A stretch of 64,000 nt of DNA from Spirometra erinaceieuropaei (GCA_902702965.1 CACRXP010000154.1:992242-1056241), one strand, 5' to 3'; counted from the first letter of the stretch, positions 22,240 to 34,684 are shown. Made by a program: numbers and translations. Notes: a model not told the origin generated them from the letters alone.

Positions 22240-24170
22240 CCGTAACAACTTCTTGAAATCCGAGTAAAACAAGGACCGCATCGGGGCCGCTGAGGGTCGG
22301 TTGAATACGGTTCTCAAAGTTCTCCACAAAGAAGTTCATCTGTCTGACAAAGAGCATGAGCGACTGAGACTTGTGGGTATGACAGTAGTCAGGATGAACT
22401 GCATTCCAAAAATTCACAAACGTGGACTACCCCTAGGTCCAATTTTGGATGTGATCAATTCGACGTATCACACCCTTGTAAACTGGATGGTGGAAAATTT
22501 GAGGCCGCATCAAAGTCGTTCTACTCCCAGAAGTTTGAAAAACTTATTTAATTTTGTCCACGCTATCAAAAAGATTAACGTTGCGGAGAAAGGATGGTGT
22601 CCTTGAGCGTGTCACCACAGTTTACTAACGTAATCGTGATAGAAACATACAGTAGGTGGGCTAATCCATGAACTGTCAACTGAAATTCCGAAACGCGTTT
22701 GCCTTTCGAAAAGATTAATTAGGTAGGGTTGTAAAGCTGTTCAGCCTGCAACATAATTCTTTAATATTTCAGTTACCTCAGGAGGCCGGCTTCTGAATGA
22801 ACTTCCTTCCGTCTGCATGCAAAAACTACACTCTGTAAAAAATGACTACTTACGTAGCATACATTTTTTTCATTGATTTTCTAAGCTCCTAAATGTCAAA
22901 TTATATTTCATGGAAAACGTGAATAAAAATACTCATTCCTTTACTCATTTGGTAGTAAATTACGTCTCCTTCTAATTTTATACTCGAAGAAGGGGCACAA
23001 TTCGATTTCAAGAAGTTTCTAATTTTGGGACTTTTAAGTACCGTGAAATGGCCGTTCATAACTCGTCGCGTCTCTGCATCATTTACCAATGTGGTTTTTA
23101 AAGTTAAAAATACGGATCAAATCCACTGCTAAATTTTATGAAACCCACACGGTCTCCCCTCAATACCGTAGAGAAATGCATGGTTTTCTGTACGCGGAAA
23201 ATACATGTCTTATAGCTTGGAAACCCTGAATCCTACCTACTCACCTACTTTAAACTACCTCGATTCCCGATAAGGATGCCAGTGAAAATGCTAAAAGAAA
23301 AAGTGACAGGTTGCGCACAATATGTTAACTTTCTCTGCAATGGCTAATTTTACAGGTAGATAGAGGACGTACCTGCGGACTCACTATTTGGCCGGCTCCT
23401 CATGAACATTGTCATGGGCAAAGTCAAGAAGACAAGGTTTCAAGATATCATTAATGAAGTCGACTTCTACGGTCGGTAGGTGGACTATATTTTCTGTCTG
23501 CCTGACGCTACTATTGAAGCTGACGCCCTGGTTCAAAAATTTAACAGGGCGCTCCCCGGGCTGCAGTCTGAGGCAGACAACAAAATTGCGTCCCTTGATA
23601 TCCTTCTGCACAGACATGGGGATAGATCAACTCATCGTAGTCTATTCCGAAAAAAAACCTAGGTTGAACAATATATTGACTTTCACGGTTTCTTCCCCGA
23701 GACGCTTAACGAAATGTAGTGCAGTGATTGGAGGTCAGAATTCGGGGCATCTACTCTCCTGACGCAGTGCTTCGGTGTTTGTGGAGCGTGCTTCATTAAC
23801 AGTGGATTCCCAAAAAGGCCTATTCTTCGGGATTATTGGGAGCCCACTGCAAAGCCTACCACGGTAACTGCAGAAAGGATGGACGTATTAACGAGACTGC
23901 ATTTTCTGTGGGGGTGCAGCAAGAGAACTAGAAAGACGATGTCTAAAGACATCGATCGCGAACGTTTTTTCAGCGCTCATTTCACGCAGCTATTTCACCA
24001 ACTCTCCTGTCCTAACGTTGGGAGGTAAAGACCGGCTACCGTTGCAGGCTACATCGATGTGTATTTACTCATTCACGGGATGCACTGACCGTACAGCTGG
24101 AGATCTGGAAATGAGAGTGGGCGAACACATACCGACCATGCTAGGCAGAAGGGAAACAGACTGATTTTGA
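22240..24170 (+). pseudogene. Dead PLE split by a MITE
   Basis: The RT begins with IPKIHKRGLPLGPILD and NSTYHTLVNWM (about 22390-22490), typical of PLE RTs. A group A MITE fragment interrupts at 22650-23233. After it come remnants of the GVAMGSPLGPLL-type block (about 23360-23430). Next is FYGR followed by stop-VDY (about 23470-23490), where a YVDD catalytic motif would stand. ALVQKFNRALPGLQ and SLDILLHRHGD follow (23530-23620). At about 24015-24140 a broken copy of the GIY-YIG endonuclease region survives (SMCIYSF, RVGEHIPT). Many stops and frameshifts; older than the copy at 59000-60601. Confidence 0.78.
22650..23233 (+). mobile_element. Foldback MITE, group A copy 4, right arm lost
   Basis: The left terminus CAGTAGGTGGGCTAATCCAT follows TA (22648-22649). 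The left arm and centre are present up to GGAAACCCTGAAT near 23233, where similarity stops. The right arm and right TIR are missing. It is inserted within the PLE remnant described at 22240-24170. Confidence 0.85.
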
Positions 24171-24920
24171 GCGCTATTTGCGCATATCTAGTCGACACGA
24201 ATATCCGATTCGATGCCAAAAAGCCTTGCAGGTTGTCTACCGGCCAGCAGCAAACTTCTTTAAAAGCCTACTCCAACGGCTGCTAGCTACATTGGAGGCT
24301 GTGTCCATACACCTAGTATATCCAGTGCTATGTTGCCCGAGGATGTTGATACAGGTGCTCCGTCCTCCATGGCCAACGTCGAACCTAGATGGTGATTGCA
24401 CGTTGCCCCAACTCCCTGATGACAGTGATGTGTACTTCACGTACTCTACTCGCAGACATCATCTAAGGCCTATGTCAGCCCGCTTGCGTAAATGACAAAC
24501 TCCGACCTCGTCATGTAGGTGGCGTGGGAACGATGATTGTTTCTAGTCCCTACCAGCCTCTTATATGTTCTATGTAACTGTGTGGGCTTGGTGGTAAAAT
24601 GATTGGATTGAACTACATTATACGAAACGAGTGGTACGAATGAAAGAAGCGGAGTCAGAAGTGTTTCGTGTGATTCTGTGTACGACGGCAAAGGCCATGT
24701 AAGCGTAAAGCCCATGTCCGCTGTGTGCCTCAAGTCTCATGACCATGAAGCGAGTAGGCGCACAAAACCATACGTGTTCGCGCACATGAAGGCATGCGCA
24801 TAACTGGGCAGTGCGCCTCTACGCCGGTCTAACTGCTGACCAGATTTTTGACCGCAGTCACGTGCGGCGCCGCTTGTCTCAGCCAGAATCATCTCTAAGG
24901 CGACCGCTGTTGCCGCCATG
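24171..24920. other. No supported gene
   Basis: It includes a block related to 21736-21990 (see that entry). No open frame with recognisable content. Confidence 0.4.
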
Positions 24921-25424
24921 TCCACACACGACAGTTCGACCATCGATTTCGATGATGTCCACCGTGTGCCCCACTGACTGCATTGTGGGAGCAGGAACGG
25001 TGACTTGCACAGGGGTTTATAGTGTCAGTAGACTTGCGTAGCATCTACCTACACTCTCTCCTCCTCCCCCGCCGCCTGAGCCCGGTGTCAAGACCAAGTC
25101 AAGAAGACCGGAGACGGGGGAGGCCGCAGGTGGATGGCTCGGACGGATCCTCGCCTTGGCGCTCCACCCCGCACCCCCTGGTCCACACACAAATGACCAG
25201 CATTTTGACCACAAAACAATGGGGTGGTGACAGTGGTCCAGTTGTGCGACGAATGCCGACAACAGAGTCCGCCAGCGCACCCCACAAATGTTGGCATTTG
25301 TTATTACGCACAGATAACGCCTGCCAGAGTCCGACGTGGCCCCGTGTTGGTCCAGCGCATCTAACACGTGGCCCCTTTGGAGGGCACATGTCCTCACACA
25401 CACGCGCATACACACACATGCAAA
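24921..25424 (+). repeat. GCR repeat copy
   Basis: This is one of the GC-rich interspersed repeats. Landmarks in order: TTCGACCATCGATTTCGATG, GTCCACCGTGTGCCCCAC, GGTTTATAGTGTCAGTAGAC, TCTCTCCTCCTCCCCC, CGGTGTCAAGACC, AGTCAAGAAGACCGGAG, GTGCGACGAATGCCGACAAC, GTTGGTCCAGCGCATC. It ends in a CA-rich stretch abutting the MITE at 25425. Frames on both strands are by-products of GC richness. The origin (SINE, LTR or other) is not clear. Confidence 0.75.
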
Positions 25425-26419
25425 CAGTGAGTGACCGATCTCATGAAATGTTGGCTGAAATTCTGAACTGCGTTTTTGATTAGGAAGGATTACTTAGGCG
25501 CGGTTTTAATATTGATTATCTTGCGGCGTAATCCTATAATATTTCGGACTCGGCGAGCTGCCAGTTTTCCAATGCGCTACTTTTCAATCTACTATGGAAA
25601 GCGTACTCGGTAAAAAATGGTTACTTATATAGCATGCCCTTTTCACATCGATTTTCGATTATCTTGCAGATTCAAATATATTTTATAAAAACCATAAATA
25701 AAAGTATGCTTTCTTTCACTGAATTATTAGAGAATCGCGTCTTCCTTCTATTTTACACTCAAGGAAGGAGTATAATTAGGTTTTGAAAAAGTTTCTAATT
25801 ATGAGATTTTTCAAGATCGCGCAATGTCCATCCAGATAACATCGAACGTGGCCGTTTACCACAGTTCCTCATGAAAAGTACAACATGGTCCGCATCCAAT
25901 GTAAAGTTTCATGGATGCTGTATGGTATCTTTTAATTGGCATAGAGAAATATGCGGTTTTCGTTCCACGGAACGCAAGCACCTTGTAGATTAAAAATCAC
26001 TAAGCGCTAATGCAACGAATGATCAGGCTCCAAATTATTCGGCGATTAGAAAACTTTTTTAAAACTTAATTATACTCCTTCCTTGAGTATAAAATAGAAA
26101 GAAGACACGATTCTCTATTAGTTGACTAACAGAAAACCTATTTTGTTAATAGTTTCTATAAGATATATTAAGATTTGCACGACCATCGAAAATCAATGGG
26201 AAAAATGCATGCTACATAAGTAGTCATTTTCTACCGGGTGCGGTTTCTACAGGAGATTGAAAATCAGTGTATTCCAAAGCTGACATCCTGCCGAGTCTGA
26301 AATGTTATAAGCTTATGCCGCAAGATAATGAGTATTACAACCGTGCCCACGTAATCCTTCCTAATTGAAAACGCATTTCAGAATTTCAGCCAACATTTCA
26401 TGAGATCGGTCACTCACTG
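25425..26419 (+). mobile_element. Foldback MITE, group B copy 3
   Basis: Left terminus CAGTGAGTGACCGATCTCAT, right terminus the complement ending CACTCACTG, followed by TA (26420-26421). The left flank is AA rather than TA. It is 995 bp with both arms and the centre complete. It lies exactly between two direct copies of the GCR repeat. Confidence 0.9.
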
Positions 26420-26421
26420 TA

Positions 26422-26900
26422 CACACAGTACTTCGACCGTCGATTTCGACGATGTCCACCGTGTGCCCCACAGACTGCATTGTGGGAGCAGGGACGGTGA
26501 CTTACGCAGGGGTTTATAGTGCCAGCAGACTTGCATTGCATCTAACACACTCTCTCCTCCTCCCCCGCCTGCGCCCGGTGTCAAGACAGAGTCAAGAAGA
26601 CCGGAGGCGAAAGAGGCCGCAGGTGGATGGCTTGGACGGTTCCGCACCGTGGCGCTCCATTCTGCACCGCCAGGTCCACACAACAAATGACCAGGAGTTT
26701 GACCGACAAAACAATGGGGATGAAAGTGGTTCCAGTTTGTGCGACAGGTGCCGACAACAGGGTCTGCCAGCGCACCCCGTAAATGTTGGCATTTGTTATT
26801 GTGCTTGGATAACGCCTGCCAGAAACCGATGTGGTCCCCGTGTTGGTCCAGCGCATCCAACACTTCGTCCGTTTTGGGGGCACACACACAGAGCCCGAAA
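26422..26900 (+). repeat. GCR repeat copy
   Basis: It has the same landmark order as 24921-25424 and the same orientation (TTCGACCGTCGATTTCGACG to GTTGGTCCAGCGCATCC and GGGGGCACACACACA). Because it is a second full copy rather than the other half of the first, the MITE did not split one repeat. Confidence 0.75.
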
Positions 26901-28758
26901 TGGGGACGACACAAGCACCCGGTTGACACCAACGGGGGGAGCGAGATGCAGTGAAGCACGGACCAGAGGCAATACACAGTCACCGGGATTTTGTGGGTGG
27001 TTCACCCCTCGGCCGCGTTGGCTTGCGGAAAAGCGATAATTAACTGGCTTCCAAAATGCGGTCCAGCGATTCGCCTACAGAGCAACACTCTTAATAAGCC
27101 AGACAGGAGAAGGCGCTGTAACCTACTCATGGTCATTGGAGTACATCCTCTGACGGTGACCCGTCGCAGTTGTTCCACGGTTTTGCGTCTACCAATTCTT
27201 TCCCGTAAATAATGGCTTCATATTCCGGAAGAGGAGTTTCCTGCTGAAACAGAACCCATGGAGCTTTGATATGCCTCTGACCGCCTTCCAAGTCTGTTAT
27301 CTTCTGTTTGCAGAAGGGTATCGAAATTGGATAATTTGTTGCACTTTTAAACCTCGGTACAAACTTTATCCTTCAGTGGGGTCTGTGAAAACGATCTCAT
27401 TGGAAAGGTGAAATTATCGTCTGCGGCAGATATCCATTATACGAGCAGACCCCAAATGACGTCGGGATGTCGTCGACTTTTAGCATTTGAAGACTCTTCA
27501 AATGCCATTAAATGCGGGCAAAAGTTCCCCATCGTAATAAGCTGCAGTGAAACCCGTCTCCCATGTCTTTGCTGTTCGAAAGTCACCCAAATTGACGGCG
27601 ACCAAGGATGCCCTGGTTGCGCAGAGCATTTCAGAGCTTTTTTATGCATTAATGTGCATTTCTGGAAGCAAAAACATCAGGGAGACTCAAAGATGCCAAG
27701 CCGTCCTATCAGAGATCGTATTTCGAGATGGTTAATAGAACCTTGAAAAACCAAATCTCTTGTCCCTTCATTATGAAGCATTTGCTGGACACAGAACAGT
27801 GCGTTTAGTCAAAATAACAGCAGCCATAAATATAACCACGCCTGTATGATTGCCACTTTCTTTCGCTGCATAGACCTCTAAATTTGGTTATTGACTTCGG
27901 AAACGGCACTTTCGACAGCATGTTCAATGTATTCATCTCTTTAGGCAATGGTGATTTAGCCGACCTTTAGCTATCTACTCCGGAAATGAGACATTTGGAT
28001 ATATGTTTATGCATTTCTTGGCTTCTATAGGAAATGAAAACATGGCAACTTTATGCAGCAGCATGATCGGAAATTGCTTCTATTAACATGGTGTAATATT
28101 TAATTCTAATCACGTAAGGGCAAAGTTCAGCACCCAAATAATTTAGGGCTTAGCAAGAACAGCACCGTTTGGAAATGTGCAAACCCATGTAGGATGATAT
28201 TATTGGGATTGGTTTCATTGGTGCCGTTCTGACAGGCTTTGTGGACAACATGCAAGAATGACACCGAAGTAACTTTGGATGGCGCCTCGTTCTTAACATA
28301 TATTGCCCACTGGATGGCTGATTTCTCATGTAAGCTCTAAAAGCGCGAATGTGGCTTGCATTCGGCGGGTTAATCCAGAATTGCACACACATGAAGATCA
28401 CTTCATCTACTTGGTTTTTTTTCCTTTATTTTCCTTCCCCCTTTTACTTTGCCTTGACCATTCCGACTCTTTGTACTGTTATGTATTTTCTACATTTTCT
28501 AGATCATTATTGACCACATGGCATTTGAGCTACAAAAGAACACACTTTTTTGAAGGCCTGCATCCCTTGTTTTCCTGTTCATTTGTTACCCTTGTATGAA
28601 TGATCGGGATACAGGTGGCAGACTGTCGCGACACCTGACGGTTTTCCGCAATTTTCCGAGCCTATACATCCTTCAAATTATACTACTGCATTCGGGCCAT
28701 CCCCTTATTTATCGGTTCTCAGACCCCAGGTGTCTTTATTTTATCTGCCGTTCACCTG
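26901..28758. other. No supported gene
   Basis: About 1.9 kb. Open frames up to 112 codons (27408-27746) lack any motif. The 28400-28590 part is T/C-rich. Confidence 0.45.
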
Positions 28759-28760
28759 TA

Positions 28761-29760
28761 CAGTAGGTGGGTTAACTCATGAAATGTCAACCGAAATTTC
28801 AAAATGCGTTCTCGTTTCGAAAAGCCTACTTAAGTAGGTTGATAGAACTAATCACGGTTCAGCATAAATCTATAACACTCCAGTTACCTCTGGATGCCGG
28901 CTTTCGAACGAACTTCATTCCGGCTGCAAGCAAAAACTTTACTCTGTAAAAAAATTACCGACTAAGCAACATGTATTTGTATCATTGATTTTCGATGCCC
29001 TTAAAAATTCAATTATATTTTGTAGAAAAATGCATTAAAATATTCATTCCTTTGCTCATTTGGTAGAAAATTACGTCTTCTTCTAATTTTATACTCGAAG
29101 GAAGGGTATAATTTGGTGTTCAAAGACTTTTCCAATTCCTAAATAATTTTCAACCCCGACCTGTCGTTATACCTGCATTCAGGGTGTCAAACTACAAGCC
29201 GTATTTTTTCCGCGTATGGAAAGCCATATATTTCTCTATGTTATTAGGAGGAAACCATATAAGGGTTCATAAAATTTAACCATGGATTCCAGCCATATTG
29301 TTAACTTTACTATCCACATCGGTAAATGCAGAGATATGACGTTTTATGTACAGCCATTTCGCGGTATTAAAAAAGTCTCACAACTAGATAGTTTTTTTAA
29401 AACCGAATTATACCCTTCCTTCGAGTATTAAATTTGAAGAATATGCTATTTTTTACTGAATGAGCGGAATACTGAATATTTTTATTCATTTTTTATGAAA
29501 TATAATCGAATTTTTAAAGGCATCGGAAATCAATTAGAAAGTGGTATGCCAATTAAGTAGTCATTCTGTACAGAGTGTGGATTTGGCATGCAGCCAGAAA
29601 GGAGTTCGTTCGAAAGCCGGCATTCTGAGATAACTGAAATATCATAGAATTAAGCTGCAGACTGATTAGTTTTACAACCCCACTTAATGAATATTTTCGA
29701 AACCGAAACGCATTTCGGAATTTCGGTTGACATTTCATGAGTTAACCCTCACCTCTTCTG
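28761..29760 (-). mobile_element. Foldback MITE, group A copy 5
   Basis: The left terminus CAGTAGGTGGGTTAACTCAT follows TA (28759-28760). The right TIR is recognisable (CATTTCATGAGTTAACCCTC) but its outermost bases are altered (CTCTTCTG for CTACTG). The centre reads in minus orientation. Length is about 1.0 kb. Confidence 0.87.
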
Positions 29761-30601
29761 GTTTTTGCTCTGCGACATCGAGGTCCCACCGTTCCAAACC
29801 AACTCACTATTTTCACACAGTAAAATAACCGCGGTTATCTAGACAGATATGGTTTCTGTCAACTGCAATTGCGGGAGGTGTTGAATGAGTCCTGGATCCA
29901 GCTGGCCGAACATTACAAAAGTACATCAATGGTGTCGCATTGGTTAGCCGAGTAAATCCGCTTGATGGCTTGGCTCGTGCTTGTGCACGCAAAGTCGAAT
30001 CAGCGTGCAAATTTCTGCCCTCAGTTGCTCCTATGTAGGATCATGTTTCATTGCGTCCTGCTCCCATCCCCCATCCGCCGGCACTTTTGGAAGAACTGAC
30101 GGCAACGGTATAGAGAAGGACCCCACTTAACTGTCGGTAGACTGTGGATCATGCCATACGTGATTTAGGAGAAAGAGAGTTTTATGGGTGGGGCAGCATG
30201 CTGGACAGACAGCTGACAAAATTAAAGAGGAAACAGAAACTGCCTGGGTTTTTTGCCGAAAGTATTATCCTACGTCATTGTGCGTCCATGGAAAAGAGAG
30301 TAGTAATTAAACAAAAAACAAAAAGTAAATTGTACAGAATAACGGATTTTGAGTTAGAGTGTAAGGTCGTTGGAAGAAGTCGCTGTTGGCAAGTGTAATT
30401 TCTGCAACAGCCGGCAAGTGTATGCCAATATGCAACCCCATATGGCACTATCTACAGTCAACTGGCAGTTAAGTGAGGTCCCTCTCCATACCGTCGCCGA
30501 AATGACATGCTGGAAGTCAATGTGCATCAGAGGGAGGGGATCACCGGTTGCTCGTGCGCGCCCGCCTGTTGCATTCAGCAAGTTATTTCGATTCAGACAT
30601 G
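29761..30601. other. No supported gene
   Basis: About 0.84 kb between two MITEs. The plus-strand frame at 30144-30398 (84 codons) is lysine-rich at its end and unrecognised. Confidence 0.45.
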
Positions 30602-31528
30602 CAGTAGGCGTGCTAACTCATGAAATGTTAACCGAAATTCTGAAATGCGTTTTCCTCTCGAAACGATTACTTAAGTGGGATTGCAAGACTAATTATTGTG
30701 CAGTATTAATTTGATGATAATTTCATTACCTCGGGGTGCTGGCTTTCAAAAGAACATCCTTCTAGCTGAGTGCAAAAATGACACTGTAAAAATGACTACT
30801 TATGTGGCATGAATTTTTCTCACTGATTTTCAATGCCCTTTAACATTAATTATATTTCATAGAAAAAGTGTATAAGAATATTCATTCTCTTTATAATTCG
30901 GCATTAAATTCCGTCTTCTTCCAATTTTATCCTCGAAGAAAGGGTATTAATTGGTTTTAAAAAAGTTTCTAACTATGAGATTTTTTAATACCGTTAAATG
31001 TGCGTTTATAAAACCTCGTTTCCTTGCATTTACTAATGCTGCTTGTAAAGTTTACAATACGGCTCAAATCCACTGCGAAATTTTATGAAGAACACATAAC
31101 CTCCTCTTACTACCTTAGAGAAATGTATGGTTTTCTGTACGCGGAAAATATACGACTTGTGGTTTGGAAACCCTGAAAATTATTCAGGAATTACAAGTCT
31201 TTGAAAACTGAATTATGCCCTTCCCTCTAATAAAAAAAATTGGAAGAAGACGGAATTTTCTGCCGAATTAGCGAGATAATAAATACTTTTATGTACATTT
31301 TCCATAAAATATATTAGGATTTTTAAGGACATCGAAAATAAATTGTAAACATTCATGCTACATTAACAGTCACTTTTTCAGCGCAGTGTTCGCATGCAGC
31401 CCAGAAGATGTTCGTTCGGAAGCCAGCATCTCGAGGTAACTGAATTACTATGGAATTATGCTTCAAGACAATTAATTTTAAAAAAACCATTTAAGTAATC
31501 TATTCGAAATAAGTTGGCGCACCCATTG
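30602..31528 (+). mobile_element. Foldback MITE, group A copy 6
   Basis: Left terminus CAGTAGGCGTGCTAACTCAT. The right arm is shortened near its end, with a deletion that fuses TTCGAAATAAG to TTGGCGCACCCATTG, followed by TA (31529-31530). Centre in + orientation. About 927 bp and probably immobile because of the damaged right TIR. Confidence 0.82.
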
Positions 31529-31544
31529 TATATATGTAGTAGAG

Positions 31545-31700
31545 AGCTGGACTAAGGACAACAGATTCGAATCCCGGGCCATCCAAACTTGTGGTTGAGT
31601 CTGGCCAGCTGACGATGGCTGAAAAGCTGGAAATGGCCATCTCAGTCTCCTTTGTCTTTCGCCGATGTACTTACATTCTTATACTTTTGGTCGCTATGCT
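31545..31700 (+). repeat. tRNA-derived SINE, head truncated
   Basis: A strong B box (AGATTCGAATCCCGG) at about 31564-31578 is followed by the SINE body CTGGCCAGCTGACGATGGCT and GGCCATCTCAGTCTCCTTTG. These match the opposite-strand copy at 61138-61282 (GACTGGCTGACGACGGCTAA and CCATTCCAGTCTCCCTTG). The A box side has been replaced by the end of the MITE. Confidence 0.6.
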
Positions 31701-32836
31701 ACTACCTACGAGAGCACGAGGAACAAGCACGTCTCGTAACCTAATCAGTGAGCATCCTTCCACCACTGAGGATGACAGGGAATGGGAGGAGATTGAAGAA
31801 AAACTGTTTTGAGCTTGTTCTGCCCTCAGTTTCTCAATCACAGGCCTGGCCACTATGTGTCCTATCAGCCTCTGTTATCAAAGCTTAGCTAAGTACGGTC
31901 TGGTGGGTGGTTGCCTGCTGGTGACGTCTGCCGGCCATACGATATTTCTCTGTTTCTCTACGCCAATGGACCTATGTGCACAAAAGTCTGTTTAAATATA
32001 TGTGCATATACTCTAATCTTACTTATTTTCAGGTGTTTATTTCCGCATCGACGAAGATATCCTGGTGGAACGACACGGGAAATGTGCGTTCCAAACTTCA
32101 AAAGGAAAAACGAAACGTTCAAATCTGGCATAGGAAACGTGTAGTGAGGACGCGATTACCAATTGTCTGGAGATGATTGTTCTAGCTCAAGACTGTGGAC
32201 GTTGTCGATGGCTCTCTGTCTTCCGCCGCATTCTGGACCCTGATATCTAAGCAGACACGGTTCTCCCGCCCAGACATCTTATTAAAACCCCAGTTCTCGT
32301 CCAGTATCCACCCGTCAGTTTTCCAGAGAGCTATTCGATGTACCCGCATAAACTAGGCAAATTGAAATACCATCCGGCACAATCGCTGGTCAGTTAACCC
32401 TCGACCCTTTAGACAGCTTAGCAGACACTTTGGACGAATTTCACCAAGACAAGCAACCCCGCGCCAATGACGGCAGAGGTGCCAACCCTAACATGCGGGG
32501 TGGGGATGTTAAAGGGATTATCGTCGGCACAAACGGGGGTGGCCAGTGAGAAGAAGAGCCAGAAACAACATCACCGCCATCACGTAGGAATAACAACTCC
32601 GGTCAGGTAACGCGGTGCTCACACACACGCCCCACCCCCTTTTCGTCCGGTCCGGAGACCTGCCGACAGCGAGGAGAATTGTTAACTGAAATTTTATAAT
32701 ATGGGTTCCATTATGAAGGAATAATTAATTGAGGGAACAAGATTGAGTAGTGTACAATCTAGTCTCGACTCATACAGCACGTATGACTGTTGTCAGAGCT
32801 TATCTCAGCGCCTTAATCCTGATGGAAGTTTATCTT
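31701..32836. other. No supported gene
   Basis: Short frames only (under 80 codons), no recognisable motif. Confidence 0.45.
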
Positions 32837-33608
32837 TTAATAGATAGGGGAACTGTCAATACAAGCTAAGATGCGATTTCGAGGAACTGTTTGATGAGAC
32901 GTAGAGCCGATCGCTGGAACAAGGGTTTTATTCGACTGACTTTTAAGATTCTCCCTCCAACCCGTCATCAGAGACCGTGACAGAAACGGGAGATTTCTGC
33001 ATGGAAAGTTGCAGTATTTATAGGATGCAGTCACTATGTTACCGCATACCTATGGCAATTAACCGCTCTCCTCTTAATCAAGGATTGTTGCCCGCTGGTG
33101 CGCTAACTGCCTGATGGCCGTCAAGCAAGTTGTCAATTGCAGAAATCTCATCACCCGTGTTGTATGCTGGAGTGGTGATTGCTCGGCCACCTGGATTACC
33201 GGCTTGCGCGCTCCCCGAGTGCTAAATTACTTTGGCCAGCCTATGCCTCAGCACGGAATATGGAGTGGGGATGTCGCAGCACAAGTTGATAGACTGAGGT
33301 CCCGTGAACCATGCCTCGAGCAACTCGCGGCTCACGCAATTATCCCCTCTCGCGAGAATTTCGGCCTCATCAAACTTGAATGTGTGGCGGGGTTTCGTGG
33401 AATGGGCCGCGACCTGAGGGTTGGCTTCATTTCGCCGCACCGCTGCTGCATGTTCGGCAATTTGCGTATGTACGTTAGTTCGACCTTCGTGAACGACGAC
33501 GTCCACCGTGAGCCCCACAGCGCCAGATTGTTTATCGTGAGAAGTATTTGCTGAGCGCCATTGGGACACAGTCTCCAGGGTCGACCTCACTCTATCCTTT
33601 CTCTCCAA
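32837..33608 (-). pseudogene. C-terminal end and 3' region of a GIY-YIG PLE
   Basis: The minus-strand frame 33608-33222 ends in a conserved tail. HTQIAEHAAAVRRN corresponds to the arginine and EH part of a GIY-YIG nuclease. It is followed by QVAAHSTKPRHTFKFDEAEI, ARGDNCVSRELLEAWF and PYSVLRHRLAKVI before the stop. The N-terminal GIY and YIG strands are absent. The first 50 or so codons of the frame come from GCR-like sequence (CACGGTGGACGTCGTCG), so there is a junction near 33500. The 3' non-coding part (32837-33220) aligns with 7676-8100 and includes a hammerhead-like remnant at 32937-32975. The nuclease would have nicked target DNA to prime reverse transcription. Confidence 0.62.
32937..32975 (-). 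ncRNA. Degraded hammerhead-like motif
   Basis: It is collinear with the motif at 7797-7838: GTCT, CTGATGA, C, GGGTTG, loop, GAATCT, then TAAA in place of GAAA. The loss of the conserved G and the broken stem II predict no activity. It lies about 250 bp downstream of the PLE stop codon, which ties the motif to that element. Confidence 0.45.
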
Positions 33609-34684
33609 GGTACTAGTTCTCTGCTAAAGCCAGACAGTCACCTGATGTTGGAATTGGGCGCAAGCGGCTGGAGCGCCGCTCGGTTACTAAGTGGGTCAAA
33701 CCGTATTGCATGTGCTGTGATCGGTAATGTCGGCTGCCGATAACAACTCCCGAACAAACACAGAGAAAAACACATGCAGGCTATTCTGCCCAGGACATTT
33801 TGGCAGTGTCTGTGGGGCCTTTTTGCATGTACGAACAATGTCACCCACTGCCCTTTTTGCAGATGCTCCGCTGGAGAAGGCAGTTTGTGACTCTTTAGAT
33901 CACGGTAGGGTCGCGCCTGGCAGGTGTTTTTCCCTCCAAAGACCATGTATCAAGCGCTTCCGATAGAACTTTCCTTTTTTTATGTCAAAATTCAGAAAAG
34001 TAATACGTTCCAGCTTGGCTGATTGCAGGAGGAATTCGTTCTTCGCTCCTGTCTCTCTCTGGCTCTTGGCATTAACGTTGGTCACTTTCCGGTCTCCAGG
34101 TCGCCAGAAGCCTGTATTGTACTGTGGCTCGGGCAGGGTGTTGTTTTAACTTTCAGTTGACTCCAGATCTTCTGAGAGGGGAACTCGTAGCGGACGCTGA
34201 ACATAGCAATTCTACGCCGTGCCGTATCAGACCCACCCACAACTGCACTGACACACGAGCTTGCAGTGGAGAATTACCGCAAAACAAAGGCGGCAGACGT
34301 CGGGTGTTGGCACTCCTTCCGTCTGCGGTTGCGATGTCAGCGAGGTCGCCCTCGAGCGTTAACAAGATGCTAGGCTCGGTCAAACCTAGCGTAGGAGGCG
34401 GTGGGCGGGGACACGATCGATGACCCAGTGCCATTGTCTACCGCGTCCTCACCGGCTTTTAATTCGCCGCAGTGATTGTTGGAGCATAGCGGCACGGCCA
34501 GTGAGAATCGCAGGTCGGGTCGCCAAGGCTGCACACACGTATCAGGCTTCCTGTCGGGCTTGCGTCACTGGTAGTCCAAAAAATGGTGGTAGACACATTG
34601 CTTTGCCAGTATCATGTGTCTGTTGTGAGCAGGCGGTGTGAGTGTGTGTAGTCTGAGCACTGCAATAATCAGGGCAAATCCTAG
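33609..34684. other. No supported gene
   Basis: About 1.1 kb. Frames under 105 codons on both strands without motifs. Confidence 0.4.

Noticed and set aside
24921..26900. CRISPR-like or tandem regulatory array because of repeated blocks
   Set aside because: Blocks are the ordered landmarks of two dispersed repeat copies; there are no regular short repeats with unique spacers.
26414..27039. Overlapping frames of 189 and 195 codons on opposite strands
   Set aside because: Both lie on the GCR repeat; equal openness on both strands reflects GC richness, not coding.
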